DNA of 64,000 bases, taken from contig SEMN01000035.1 of NCBI GenBank assembly GCA_005408345.1, positions 1,082,501 to 1,146,500 on the forward strand, written 5' to 3'. The DNA comes from Macquaria australasica. Lineage: Eukaryota; Chordata; Actinopteri; Centrarchiformes; Percichthyidae. The position numbers were made by a program, and so were the translations under genes. This document shows, piece after piece, positions 28,440 to 42,200 of the stretch. The notes under the pieces were generated by a model that saw only the letters and a list, made by a program, of their open reading frames with translations, was not told the DNA's origin and made no database searches. How positions within the stretch are numbered: position 1 is the first letter of the stretch; the number at the start of each line of letters is the position of its first letter.

Positions 28440-29442
28440 AAATTCAGCTGCGGACTTTTCTCTGTTAATCTGAAGTATACGAAAAAGAAAACAGCAAAAA
28501 ACTACTCAACATTATTGATGCCTTAGAATTATTAGAAGAGACCCCTTAGCTATTTTATTGTTGTTCTTTTTTTGTGTCTTTTATTAGGTTTGAATATAAT
28601 AATAAAATAAATATATAAATAAATAACTGTAAGCCTAACAAATTAAATTTCAAAATAAAAATTCAGTTTACGTCACAAAAAAAAAACTTTTCTCTATTAA
28701 TAAGAAGTCAGCGTGTTGGTTTTGGGACAAACAGCTTTGAATTATTTTTTCAAGACTGTACTTAAGTACAATTTGGAGGTTCAGATACTACTACATTACT
28801 TTACTACATTTCAGGGGGAAATACATTTATTTGACAGCTTTCGTTGCAAGTTACATTACAGTTTCTGAATAGTAGGCTAATACAAAATATCTGAATATCT
28901 GATATAGCTACCTAGCAGTATATAAAGTCGTAAAACTTAGCCACACAGTGTGAGCTGCAGCAATAATTTTAATCCAATAATATAATATATACATTATTAG
29001 ATTCTGGGTGATACTGCATAATAAGTACTTTACTTTTGGTACTTTAAATATACTTCTGCTTATACTCCTGTAATTGTATTCAAGTAACATTTTGATTGCA
29101 GGACTTTTACTCCTAACAGAATATTTCTACACTGCGGTATTTGTACTTCTGAGTACCGTTTTCTCAGTATCATTTGCAAGTTAAATTAATTTTTTTATTC
29201 AATTAACAGTGACAAAATCTTTAAACCTACAGTACGTCTGATATTTAAATATTAAAATCATCCACTGTATATCACAGCAGAATAATTGGCCCTATCAAAC
29301 AATTAAAGGAAGAAAGTGATAAGAAGATACACTGTAGAACTGGTAATAAAACAATGTGTAAGAAAATCATGAATAAAACTGTTATATTCTAGCCCCCCAA
29401 AAATGGTTCCACAAAAGCAAAAAGTGACATGTGCAAAATCTA
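28440..29442. repeat. dtx3l-esyt1 intergenic with hAT MITE debris
   Basis: No gene was seen. At about 28750-29165 the sequence has ACTTAAGTACAATTTGGAGG and the ACTTTTACTCC and GTACTTCTGAGTA strings typical of the fish CAGTGGTGGAA hAT MITE found complete at 55064-55741; its ends are not preserved. The rest is AT-rich. Confidence 0.5.
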
Positions 29443-29448
29443 TTTATT
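29443..29448 (-). terminator. esyt1 polyadenylation signal
   Basis: TTTATT on the + strand reads AATAAA in esyt1 direction, about 730 bp after the stop. It is a candidate only; the intervening sequence (29449-30174) would be the 3' UTR. Confidence 0.4.
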
Positions 29449-30174
29449 TTTGTTACCATCTTTCAACAAACAGTCAGATCTGATCCATAACCTTTGCAAA
29501 TATACACAAAATCAAACATACCATGATAAAATTGTGACGTAGGTGTAACAAATACTTGTAGAAAAAAAATCTTATAAAAATTATCTTCAAAAGCCATTTC
29601 AAACACAAAGTGCTGTGAAATATAAAATAAGTCCAATGTAAGCCTGTCATACCAAAATATTGAAATGGTATTAGCATTTATGAGCAACACATTAAAAAAA
29701 AGTATTGTCTAAAAATGTTGCTGCACTTCAAACAAGATACTCTCAGATTTAAACATTCTTGCAGCAAAAAAACAAAAAACAAAAAGCAAACAAAGCAACA
29801 AAATATGACTTCATCCTTTCTGGGCCTGTTTATCTTTCACTTGCTCCACTCAATCTTAAAACTATTATCTCTTCATATAGTCAAGTATCCTTCAGTCAAT
29901 ACAAACTTGCACTTTATCCCTGTCAACTCAGCTACTTCAGCCTACTTATCTTTGGTGAGAGTATTGATGTATGTGAATGTACAGTGCAGTCCAATTCTAT
30001 ACTACATGTTAATACACAGAGAGCGGGGTGGATGCAGGTAAAGGTGCCACAGTGATACTGTGTGCAAAGGTGGGAAGGAGAAGGCATCAGTGTGAGCTGC
30101 AGCAGTGGCACAGTGCCAAGTTGACTGATGTCAACATCATCATCATCGTACTACAACATCAGCAAGCAGAACGA

Positions 30175-33146
30175 CTATTCAGCTTCATCTTTCAGAGTGA
30201 ACCTGGAATAAACAGAGGGACGAAAATCAAATGAAAACTGACGGTCAATTAAATCATGAACAATGATATAATTAATGGTGATCATTAAACAATGAAAACT
30301 GAAGAACTGATACTCCACCAAAAACGTCCACAGAAACTTCTCAAACTACTCCTGCAGGATAATCAACTTCTCTGCTGTCCATACGCAGTGTACTGTATAC
30401 TCAATGTATTACAAATAGTCATTTTTTCTTTAAAATAGGCTAAATACACTGCTTCAGCCTCCTCAATGCTTGCTTTTTTTTTATACATATATCATGAAAA
30501 TGTCATTATTCCAAGCTGACCACAGCCTAAGTTCTCTGTCAGTGAGGATACTACAAACCTTTTGCAGCCATCTTTCAAGTTAACACATGGTGAGTGTTTT
30601 ATACTAAATCTTCTATGTAGAGTATCAATTTAACAAACTTTAATGCAGTCTGGAGAAAGTTCAATCTGCTCTGCTCACCATTCTGTGACACCAGAAATCA
30701 GGTCAAGCTGAGCCAACTCGATCAGCACCTAAAGAACAGGAGTGACACGTTAACATCTGTATAAGAAGTATTTGTGCATGAATTCAGTGCACTTCAGAGT
30801 GAAAGAATTTGAAAGCTAGGAACACACGTCAAAACAGTCATGCAATGAATGTAAGCCAGGCTAGCACTAGTGTAGAGCCTGGCCACATCTGTACAAGTGT
30901 GGAGTTACCCAAATCTTAACTAGTACAGTGCCTGTTCGGGGCGTGGCTGTTAGGAACCCTAAACCCTAACCCTTCCTTTACAGTTAGATGTGAGTGTGTT
31001 GTGGAGTGGTCACATGTGACATTCTTAAGATACCCTGATAGTCACTTGTTCGCCTTTGGCTGCTGTATGTGTGTGATGCGGTACATTTTAAGCCATATCA
31101 GAGTTGCAGGTGGAGGTGGAAGTACAGTCTCAGACCGACCTGTCCAATGACGTCACGGCTCCTGAATGAGGCTGAGTTATTCTTCACTGATACACTGAGG
31201 CGTCTGAATTTCGTCTCAGCCACAGGCAAATCATACTCAAACCTTAAAGAAAAGGACAAAGATGATTAGACGTGAACAGATCTTCAGAGATACAAAATAA
31301 TAATAATAATAATAATAATAACCTGAACAGGAATATAAAGATAATACAATTAGCCTTAGTTAATTACCTCTCATTGTATTCTGGGTTGAGGTCTCGTTTC
31401 TTCACTGCTGTCTTCTTCTTGGTGGCCTTGCTTTTGTCTGGCAGCAGCATGAGGGAGACATAACTGTCTACACCATCCTTACTTTGAGACAACAGACCTC
31501 TGTACAGAGAAAAGAAAGAAAGAATATCTTAAATAATTTGACATGTTAAAGTGTAAGAATATTAAAAAGTTCCAATATATTAGAGCAGTGTAATGCCTCT
31601 TTGTAAATGAAGTACAATGTGCAAAGTGTGCATTGCTCATTTTTATTTTGAGCTGTCATCACTAACAATTTTTCTTAAGTGGTAGGTTCACAGGTGTTAA
31701 GTCAATAAAATCTGGTCTTTCAGTAGAGCATATAGGCATGTCTCACTATAATGTAATATATAATGATTATTCAGTTCCTGAGACATAAGATTGAATGTCT
31801 TGTAACGGTATGACTATATGCTTGGGGTGCCAGTCAGGTCAGCGCCTAACAATTTTTTCCCAGGGTTGGGAGTCATTATTTTATGTCAGACAACCGTACA
31901 CAGGACTCCAGCATAGCGTATAGTAGAACACACAACACGCATATCTTGAGCCCTCAGGACCTCTAAGCTTAAACAAAACAGATGGCATAGACCTCAAACA
32001 ATAAAGCATGACCACGGAAACCGCTCAGTTCAACTCCAGTGTATTACCAACCCACATGCAGGCAAAACAATCACAGAGAAAACAGTTCCTCTCAGCACAA
32101 TCCCAACCTCCAGTCCGTAGTTTCCTCTTCACAGATCCCAAAACATCGGTTATGAATATACACAAATGTTCATTTTCACAGCAATTCAGTTCATAGGTTC
32201 ATTCTCAGCACAAGTTCATTCAGTTCTGGAGGCAGAACATTAAGGGAAAAAACATGAAGAAAAGAAAACAAAATGTGTTTCTCACGGCTTTTACCGGAGT
32301 ACCTATGAGTCATATGCGTCAGTCCAGTGAACTCCAGTCCGTGCTTTATGTCAAGTCAGGGGTGGTTTGTATATCGCCGTAACTCCAGTAAGACCGACGA
32401 ACTCCTGGGAATTAGTTGCCCGGAGGTTTCAGCCCGAGGATACGGTATTAACATACGCGAACTATCACCAGAAAACAAAGCACGCACGCCAACATCTCAT
32501 TCACTGCTCCGACCGTCGAACTCGCTGCTTTTTTTGTAGCACAGCGCCATCTTGGACCTCCGTGTCATCGGCATTTAAAAGAAGGTAACTGCCTGGATTG
32601 GTCTACGGGTGGGTGTGTGTCTCTGACAGGCATAGGTGGGTGTATGACTCGCTAGAATATAACGACCTCCCATGGTCGAGATAGCGGATCGCTACAGTTT
32701 ATACAATTCCCCCTCTGGACTGTTAGATGCTGCAGCATCAAAACTAAAGCTGATGTTGAAGTTGTGCCATGATGATATTCAATGGGAAACAAACTTGTAA
32801 TAAACTGTGAATTGAAAAAACAATAAGCCTTTCTTTAAACCTAGCCTAAAATAATTTATCCCAACAGTACATCATTGGTGAGAAAACAGTCTGACTGAGA
32901 GCGTTTGGGCACACTATTTGAGGAGGCACACCTGCAGGCATGGACGATGACGATGAGCTGTCTCTGCTGCGAGGCATATGAAATAGACAACTTCACCTGC
33001 CCATTTCCAGATCCACAGCCAGAGACAGCACAGGGCAGAGTCCCTGCACTGATCAGATCCACCATTTTGGAATCTAGAATCTATAGAAAACAAATTCAGA
33101 ATAGGAAAAGGGGTCATTATTGATAAGTTGCTGTTTCACATGAAGT

Positions 33147-33204
<58 letters not shown>

Positions 33205-36200
33205 GTGGGGGGTGGGGTTGCTTTCTCACCTTGAGTTCAGCCCGCAGCAGGATCTGACTCTCAGCTGAGGCTCCATCTAGATAGAACCACTGGTCCAGGA
33301 CCAGCTGTGGCTTTGCGAGCAGCTCCTTGACAGGAACCACCAGAGATCCCATTGGCTGGTCCCAACCACTGGACAACTGCAATGCAAAAGATAGAGAATG
33401 CAAAATTCAGCTGCTGTTACATGTGAGATGCAGCCCTTTCAAACAAATGTATGTAAATAAATGTCTTGCCTTTACTACAAGCATCTGCTGTTTAGGGTCA
33501 TGGACCAGGAAGTAGAAAGACTCGTTCCACTGAGGACTGGTACCGCGGTCACACAGCTGAAAAGATATGATAGAGTTATGGCAATAATAATTTATTCATC
33601 AGACTGACTATAGGGCACTAAGAGTCTCACTTTGGTTTTGTAGGTTGTTTCACCCAGAACAAGTTCAGCTCCTGCTTTGGGTTCTTTTCCACTCTTCTTC
33701 AACTATTTAGGAGAGAGACATTCAAGTTTTATTAAATGAGGAATCATTTTGTACTACTGCACAGTATGTAAATAAACTGCAGGTAGCTTACAGGTAACGA
33801 ATGTGCTCTCTCCATATGGACAAAGAGCAGAGCAGCAGCGGGGACAGCTTTGTTCTGATAAGACTGGAGAGATTGAAGCTGCAGCACCTGCAACACAGAG
33901 CACAGCCAGTCAGGCCTGATAATTATGTTGCAATGTGAATAATGTGCCCTGCGTGTTGGAATGTGACTCAACAGCATAATCTAGGCTGGAGACACTTCAA
34001 TAGTCCTAGAATGATTGAATAAACAGAGTGAGAGTGAGACGAAAGCTAGTGGGCTGTAAACATAAGTAAGGACTGACCTGGTCAAGTCTGACTGAATTTG
34101 ACACTGTAGGAACCCATTCCAATATCAAGTGAACCCGCCCAGACTTCACATCATTCAGAGTGTACCACTGCAACAGAGACAAAGTCAGTTAAAGAAGCAT
34201 GGCAACACCCTTTATACAAGGAAATTACACAGAACAGAGTTCAGAAATCACATGGCACAACGTTACTTTATGAATTACTGACTAACCTGATCTGTGTACT
34301 GGGATCTGATGACCTCATTTAGCTTAATACTGAATCTGTGAACATGAAAACATGCAAAGGTTCAACAACAAGATTTCAAAAAAAGCACATGTCTCAGCAT
34401 GCTGGTCCTCTGTGAACCAATTTGGCTCTTCTTGTTCTAAAATTAGATTTATTTTTTTACTTGACCTGCGATAATGCCCACCACTCAAAGTCAAATATTG
34501 TATTTAAGTAAAATCTATGCAACAGTAAAAAAAAAACAACAACAAAAAACCCCATAAGGATTTAATTATATGTATGACTCGATGCATTTCAGTGCAAAAA
34601 TATGTTAAGTACAGGTGTATCTCTGTTAGAATCCTTACCATGCAGATCAGTGTACACAGGACTTTACATGTTTTATCTTGAGTACTAATAAAAGTGACTG
34701 ATTAACCAGCTTTAAGACACACACCTGCCAAGGAAGTCATCAGAATCTAAATCCTTATCAAATGCTTCAAACTTGATCTCCTGGACGCTGTGCCCACTCA
34801 AAACCACCTGTTAAAAACAAACAAAAATCCCATATTTGTACAAAATACTGTACATGCAGAGAAATACAGACAACGTACAATACTTACTGAGAATACTTCA
34901 TACCTCATACATTTCATTCCATGTAGGGTTGAGATTCTCCTTGATGACATGACTCTTGAATGCAACTCCCCCAATGTTGATCTTGACATAGGGGTCACTC
35001 TTGCCCTTCACCATGCCCCCCATCAGGTTGTCCTTGGCAACCAGATTCTGGGCCTCCAGCAGGTGAATCCTCAGCAGCCCCTGCAGGATGAAGATTGTAA
35101 GTGTTAAAACACATACAGGAAGTCACTGAGCACACAACATATGTAGCTGGTTAAAATGAACATTTATAAGATAATGGATAACTTTCCAAGTTGTGCAGTC
35201 TAAATTTGGTTTATGAGAACTTGTTTTTTTCCTCCTTCAAGCCAGACTTCTGTAAATTGCATAAATGATACAACTGTTGGCACGTTTTATTTTAAGCCTC
35301 CTGTCCGGAAATCCTTCTTTTTGATTCTAGCTGGCATGAGCATGACACAGGTGCCTATGAAGAAGTTCAGTAGAACACGCACCAGATCAACGAAACCAGC
35401 AGAGGAAGCTGAAATCTTCCGAGCAGAACAATAACGTGATATTTAAAGACAAGAGGAAGTGGCACATTCACAGTGTTTGGAAAAAAGCTGGGATTACTCA
35501 GGAAACCCACATGATAGACTGAGACCCAGCAGCATCAACTCACTAAACTATTTTATACTATGTAGGACAAAATTAATGACTGGCAAGATATTATTGTCAA
35601 TCTGATCAATTATCAGAGACATAGTTTTGATGGAACCCTGGTCCCGACATTTTTAGATATTTTGGTTTTCATTTTAAACAGTTTTTCTTGATTGATGCTC
35701 TCCACTATAATGATGAAAACCATAACATCATGCAAGAGTTCACTTTGGCAGAGGGGTGGAGGGTCCTGCACCTTGCTGTACACTGCTAATGGAAGTGTTT
35801 TCCTATTGTTTCAAATAATGCAAACATACAAAAAATCAAAAAGGGACAGTGAAGAAGAACAAATACCGTACAGTAGGTGGAAGCTAATTATTCTTACTTC
35901 CACTCTGCTAATCAAAGCATAAACTAAACCCACCTCTTTACCAAAGTCCTGGCTGGGGGTGGTGTGTGGTGGAAGAACTTCACTAGCTTTGGGGATTTCT
36001 GTGACCCCTGCTGGCTTCAGGGTGTCAGCAGGAAGACCGGTCACTGTGGCGTGAGCAAGGTTGCTTAAACCAGGACTACACACACACACACACATAAACA
36101 CACACACAGTGCAGACATGTAAACATGTTTCTTGTTAGGTTTCTTTATATTCTTCCAATTTATGGATCTTTGAAGCAAAAATGAAAGGAAAAAAAAGAAA

Positions 36201-39200
36201 TGTGGTCTTATTTGCTGTGATGCGCAGCTCACCCTCCTGTTTGTATCTGCTGCGGTTCAAGGTCTCCTTTAACTGTTGTGTCTGACTGTGTGGGATGCTC
36301 TTCTGGATCTGCTGGTTCCTCCACCAGCTGAGCAAAATTACATGAAGGTTATGAAGGATGCAAATAGACAAATTAAACATAATAACAACTGACTACAATG
36401 TGCTGTGACTCACTGCAGCAGCAGGGACCGTATCAGGTGCAGTGTGAATGGCAGCTGGTTCAGCGGGAGTAGCATCTTCTGTCGAGGCTGCAGCCTCTGC
36501 TTCTGCTGCGTCAGAGTGTTTAAGCTGACTGGATACCGCAACCAATCTGAAAATACAGACTGTTGTCACAAGACACCACAGCCAGACTCCTGACTGGGAC
36601 TGACAATGGGGAATATTAGCTTTTTTAGCTTCACTTGGCTACGAATGTGCTTTCAAAGCATGTTTTATAGAAGCATATTTGTTTGTATATTCCACCCTCC
36701 TGTTCCTGCTCTCATCGACAGGCACTACACTTTTTTATTCAATGTTTATTAGTGCTTGATTATGTGTGTATTTATTGCTTACTTTTCTTTATATATAAAG
36801 GACACTAAGTGGATTTGGTGGCTTTTGAATAAGACCAAGGTGCAGTCTGCAGAGTTTTGATGTGTGTTTTATCAAATCAGACACACAACACTCACTTATC
36901 TGTTGGCAGCTCTGAGCTTTTTTTGTCCTCACTGGCTGCTTTGAATGTCCGTTCAGTCCGTTCAGGGACATGACCAGTGACCATCTCTTCTTTCTTTGAA
37001 CCAGTCACAGAAGGCTGCGGAGCTTTAGTCATCCGTGAGCTCAGGATCTGTCAGCAATACATTTCCAGTTGGTTATTCTATGTATCAATGACAACGGTAA
37101 TAATCCTCTGTGTGTGTAATCTCTTACCTTGAGTTCAGCCCTCAGTAGAATCTCACTTTCAGGTAAGGCTCCATCCAGAGGCATCCACTGGTCCAGGACT
37201 AGCTGTGGTTCAGAGAGCAGCTCTCTCACAGGGAGTACGAGAGATCCCATTGGCTGGTCCCATGCACTCGACAACTACAGACATAAGGACACATCTGTAA
37301 TGTCAGTTAGAAGTGGAGATGTTCCTGACACTGGCAGCAGGCTTCAGATACTCCTTATGAGTACTGTGAGACACACATTACACTCACCTTCATTATGAGC
37401 ATCTCCTCTCTGGGGTCGTGAACCAAGAAGTAGAATGCCTCATTCCACTCAGGTGATCTGGAGCGATCACATACCTTCAGATAGAAAAAGAGGAGGGGTA
37501 AGTTGGGCGAGGATATATAGTCATTGTTCTTTGGTAAAGTTTCAGCTGGTATTTTGAACAGCATAATGAAGGTATTAGCATGCATTACTGTCAAGCATTG
37601 TGTCTTTTTCAACACCACCAGTGGGGGGCGCCAAAGATCAACTTTTTCAAATTCTAAACACAGAAGCTTTTAGCAATTTATCCCATAAAATGTTCAACCA
37701 TTTACCAACACAATGGTTTGGTTTCCGGGAAATTGTTATGGGGACTTTATTATTACATTTCACTGACTAAATTATTAACTGATAAATCAAAAAATAGTAG
37801 ATTAAACGATATATGACGAAGGTATTCATTAGATGCAGCCTAGGCTGGCATAGCCAGAGTGTGTGTGTGTTTGTGTGTGCGTGTTTAATGTGTTTATTAT
37901 CAGTCTCATACCTTGGTTTTGTAGGTTGTGTTACCAAAAACAAGCTCGGCCCCAGCCTTGGGCTCCTTTCCACTTTTCTTAAACTGGACACAGAAAGACA
38001 CATAACATTATGTAGTTTATATTCACTCTCGGTAATTATGGGAACAATGGGTCGAGATCCAACTTGCCTTTCTTTTAAAACATATAACATCCCTGTCTCA
38101 CATCACTGCATCATAAAATCCAACAACAGTGATTGTTGCTCAGCAGGCAGCATCTTTTTCTCAAATCCAGTGATTTACAAAAACAAATATCTTGAGGAGC
38201 AGAAGAAGGAGTATTCCACTTTATGCCAATAGAGGATCTGTTAATTAACATGTGCGTTCCAAACTGCTGTCTATCTATAACTCCGAGACTGCCCACATAT
38301 CATACTGTTTTTCAGTGTACCAAATTACAAGGGACTCACAGGCAATGAGTGTCCTCTGTCCACATAAACAAAGAGCAGGGCTGCAGAGGGAACGGTCTTG
38401 TTCTGGTAAGACTGGAGAGACTGCATCAGCATCACCTGCAGCACAGAATCAAATGAAAAATACATTACAATGACTCAGCACTGACGAGCACAGTGAACTG
38501 AGCAGTGGGGGCATATTTGGTATAGTACAGATGTGGAAGATAAAGATTATAAATGAGGGCATGACTAAGAGAGGAAACATAAACAAATGATACAAATTGC
38601 ACTAACTTGATCCAGCGTGGCATTATGGGACACTGCTGGTACCCACTCCAGTATCAGGCGAACACGTCCAGACTTCACGTCATTTAGGGTGTACCACTGA
38701 AACAGAGATGCACACTTACTGAATCAAAGCCTATGATTACACCGCAGCAATAACTAAGATATAATAAGGCATGCCATCCTAACCTGGTCTGTGAACTGGG
38801 AACGGATGATGTCTGCCACACTGATTTTGCATCTGCTCACAATGAAAAAGATTTTGCACATTTTTCATTTCATTCCATTTTCCATAATTTAGACTCTTCA
38901 GATATTCACCATATGGTAATATACTTGTAATTTACCTTCATACAGTATATCTGTATATCTCTATACAATTTGGGCCTGTACACGTCGACCCACTGAATAC
39001 CATGCTAAGGCAATAAAAAGGCAATAAAGCCTCCCAGTCATAGTTGGATAACCACATTACCCCTTACCTGCCCAGGAAGTCATCTTTGTCCATGTCTTTG
39101 TCATACAGCTCTACTTGCACCTCCTGTCCTGACTGAGGCCTCAGCACCACCTGAGGGAACACAGCACAGCTACAACAGTTAAAAATGAGGTGATTAACAT

Positions 39201-42200
39201 GAAGTATTATCATTGTCATCTGTATTTGAAATCGTGCTTAGAGCAAATAAAATTGTACAGTCCTTCATACACACCTCATACATCTCATTCCAGACTGGGT
39301 TGAGGTTCTCCTTGATCACATTACTCTTAAATGCAAATGCTCCAACATTGATCTTGGCATAGGGGTCACTCTTGCCCTTCACCATACCGCCCATCATGTT
39401 ATCTTTGGCAACCAGACTCTGGGCCTCCAACAGGATGATTCTCAGCAGCCCCTACAGGAAGAGATCATTTAACTTTTTTTATTAAACGTGTCATGCCCTG
39501 TTGGATGTGTCTGCCACTGTAGATCACTATTTTGTGATGTTACCTCACTGGCAAAGCTGACGTCTGGGGACGTATGAGGAGGTTGTGCCATGGCAGGGCT
39601 TGGTGATTCTTCCACCTTCTCCTTAATCACATCAGCTGCTGTTTTCTTTATGTCAGCATCTTCATGTAAGGGCACTGAAGAGACAATCGTCTCCACAGGA
39701 GGAACATCCACTGAACTTGACCTAAAAACACAAAGAGTAGCAATAAATACATTTAAGAGACGAAGCACAAATGGAAAGTAAGGACTGACTGACTGTCTCA
39801 CCTCAGCACTGTGTCTGTCTCCTGCTTTCGCTGGGCAGGAGAAGGGTCTGACGCTGAAGAGGCCTTAGCCTTATCAGTGGCACCCAGACATTTGCTAGGA
39901 ATCAGGACCTGCAGTTGAGTTGATGTTATTATTTCACTTCCTTAACTGACTTTGTAAGAGTCCTGATTGTAAATATCAATATTGGTATAACAAGTACAAA
40001 ATTAAAGAACTGCCTCAAAGGCCTCATGTCAATTAAATAAAAGGAAAAACACAAGCAAGATACAGAGACATACAGATAAGAAAGAAACAGAAACTATTAC
40101 ACAAAGAAACTATTACACATAGTTACAGAGAGTAAAAGAAATACAGATACAGATAAAGACTCAAAGATACATTACAGTTACACAGAGAGATTATAAACAG
40201 AGAAAGAGACATCACAAAGTGATAAAGGGATAGAGAAAAAGAAACGTTAAGGACATACACTAAATATTTAAAGTAGAGAAAATGACAGAGCAACAGACAG
40301 AGTTCTCCCACCTTGAGTTCAGCCCTCAGAAGAACCTGACTCTCAGGTGAGGCTCCATCCAGATGGAACCACTGGTCCAGGACCAGCTGTGGTTCAGAGA
40401 GCAGCTCTCGGATAGGAACCACCAGGGAACCAATGGGCAAGGTCCAGCTGTGAGAGATCTGGAGAAACACGATGCAGGCTGTCCATATTGGAGTATATAT
40501 ATATGGCTGACGCTTTATGTTCCACTTTGATTAAGCACTGAAGCCAGCGTACCTTAATAACAAGAATATCTTCTCTGGGGTCTCGAACCAGGAAGCAGAA
40601 TGCCTCATTCCACTGAGGGGATGTGGTACGATCACACACCTTCAGAGATGCAAGAGTCAGTCAATATTACTGATATAACAGATATTGTGTCTCTCTTACA
40701 ATACAACATAGTACTATCAATTCCAAACTGAATTAAGATTGAGGTCTTACTGTAGTTTTGCGGGACATTTCTCTAAGAGTAACCTCTGCTCCCACTTTTG
40801 GCTCCTTGCCACTCTTCTTAACCTGTAGAGCGACAAATAGGCAGTAATAATAAAAACATATGTATTATAAACATTAACTGCTTATCCCGACATCATCCTT
40901 AACATCAGTAATAAAAAACTCACTGGTAAACCATCTGCTCGCTCGATAAAGACAAACAGCAGGCCTGCTGAGGGAACCGCCTTGTTTTGGTAGGACTGTC
41001 TGGAAAAGAAGTGAAGAACCTGAGGACACAGGAAAGAAGCGGTGAGTATGGCTCAAGCTTACCAGCACGGGTCTATTACTTATCTGGGAATACCGACCTG
41101 GTCCAATCTGTCTGACTCTGAGGCTGTTGGAACCCATTCCAGTACCAGGTGAACTCGACCAGACTTCACATCACTGAGAGTGTACCACTGAGGAAAGAAG
41201 CGGAATCATTTTAACACTACTGGGTATGGTCCAAACAAGGGAAATACCAACATGCTGAGATCTTTCAGTAACAGTGAGCCTGTGACGGTGTCAAACCATC
41301 AAACCATCAGCTGGTTTTGCTGCAAATTATTTCTCCTCATCTTTTTTCTAACATATCAAATGATTATTTTAAAATGTTGTCAACTAAGGACATACACTCC
41401 CACATTGCCAATAGAATAAAAAAAAATAAAAAAAACAATAATGAAAACACCCAAAAGTCTGTCTTCTCACATCGAATGTGCAGTTTTTCACTCATATTCA
41501 TATTAACAAGATTTGCTGAATCAGTGGCCAAGACATCAAAACTGTACAAAGGAGTTACACTTAATAATCTTAACTTACATCTTATCAAGTAAGTGATCAA
41601 TATATATTAAAAATAGGTTACGGATGTATATGAAGAGGGTTAAGTGTCTTATCAAAGTGCAATGGAGACCTGTGCACCCACGTGAGTTAGACCCAAGGTA
41701 TAGTAAGCTTTCATAATGGCTTTTCACTTATTTTCACCCCACTCTTTGAAGCTAAACATGCAGCAGTGTGTTTGGCAAGAAAAATCCCACCTGATCAGTG
41801 TACTGAGAATTGATGATGTCCTTCAGACTGATCTTCAGCCTGTATGTCGGGATATGTGCGATTAGAATGTATCTTTAATGAATCCATTCATCTTATTTGA
41901 TAATTGAATTATTTACAGCTGCTGTACCTGCCCAGGAAGTCATCCTTCATGTCCATGTCTTTATCAAACACCTCCACATGCAGCTCCTGGCCAGGCAGCT
42001 GGGTAAGAATCACCTGAGGGGTGAACAAAGTCGCAAGTTTCAAAGAACTATCTCAAACTACCCATACAACAGACATTTATAACTATGTGCAAACTTCAGC
42101 CACTTCTATTCACAACAACCACTACAACGTTTAGTAAAAACTTTTCTTTCAATAAAGAACCTCATGTTATTTACCTCATACATCTCATTCCACGTGGGGT

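Larger units (their letters stand above)
30175..33080 (-). other. ESYT1 C-terminal C2 domain
   Basis: Exons 33080-32932, 31499-31368, 31242-31140, 30728-30679 and 30202-30175 encode the ninth C2 (VKLSISYASQQRQLIVIVHACR, VSLMLLPDKSKATKKKTAVKK). It corresponds to human C2E and ends WFTLKDEAE. Confidence 0.88.

Noticed and set aside
31801..32696. A complete endogenous retrovirus
   Set aside because: Only one LTR-like segment and a polypurine-like scrap are seen; no gag, pol or env frame.
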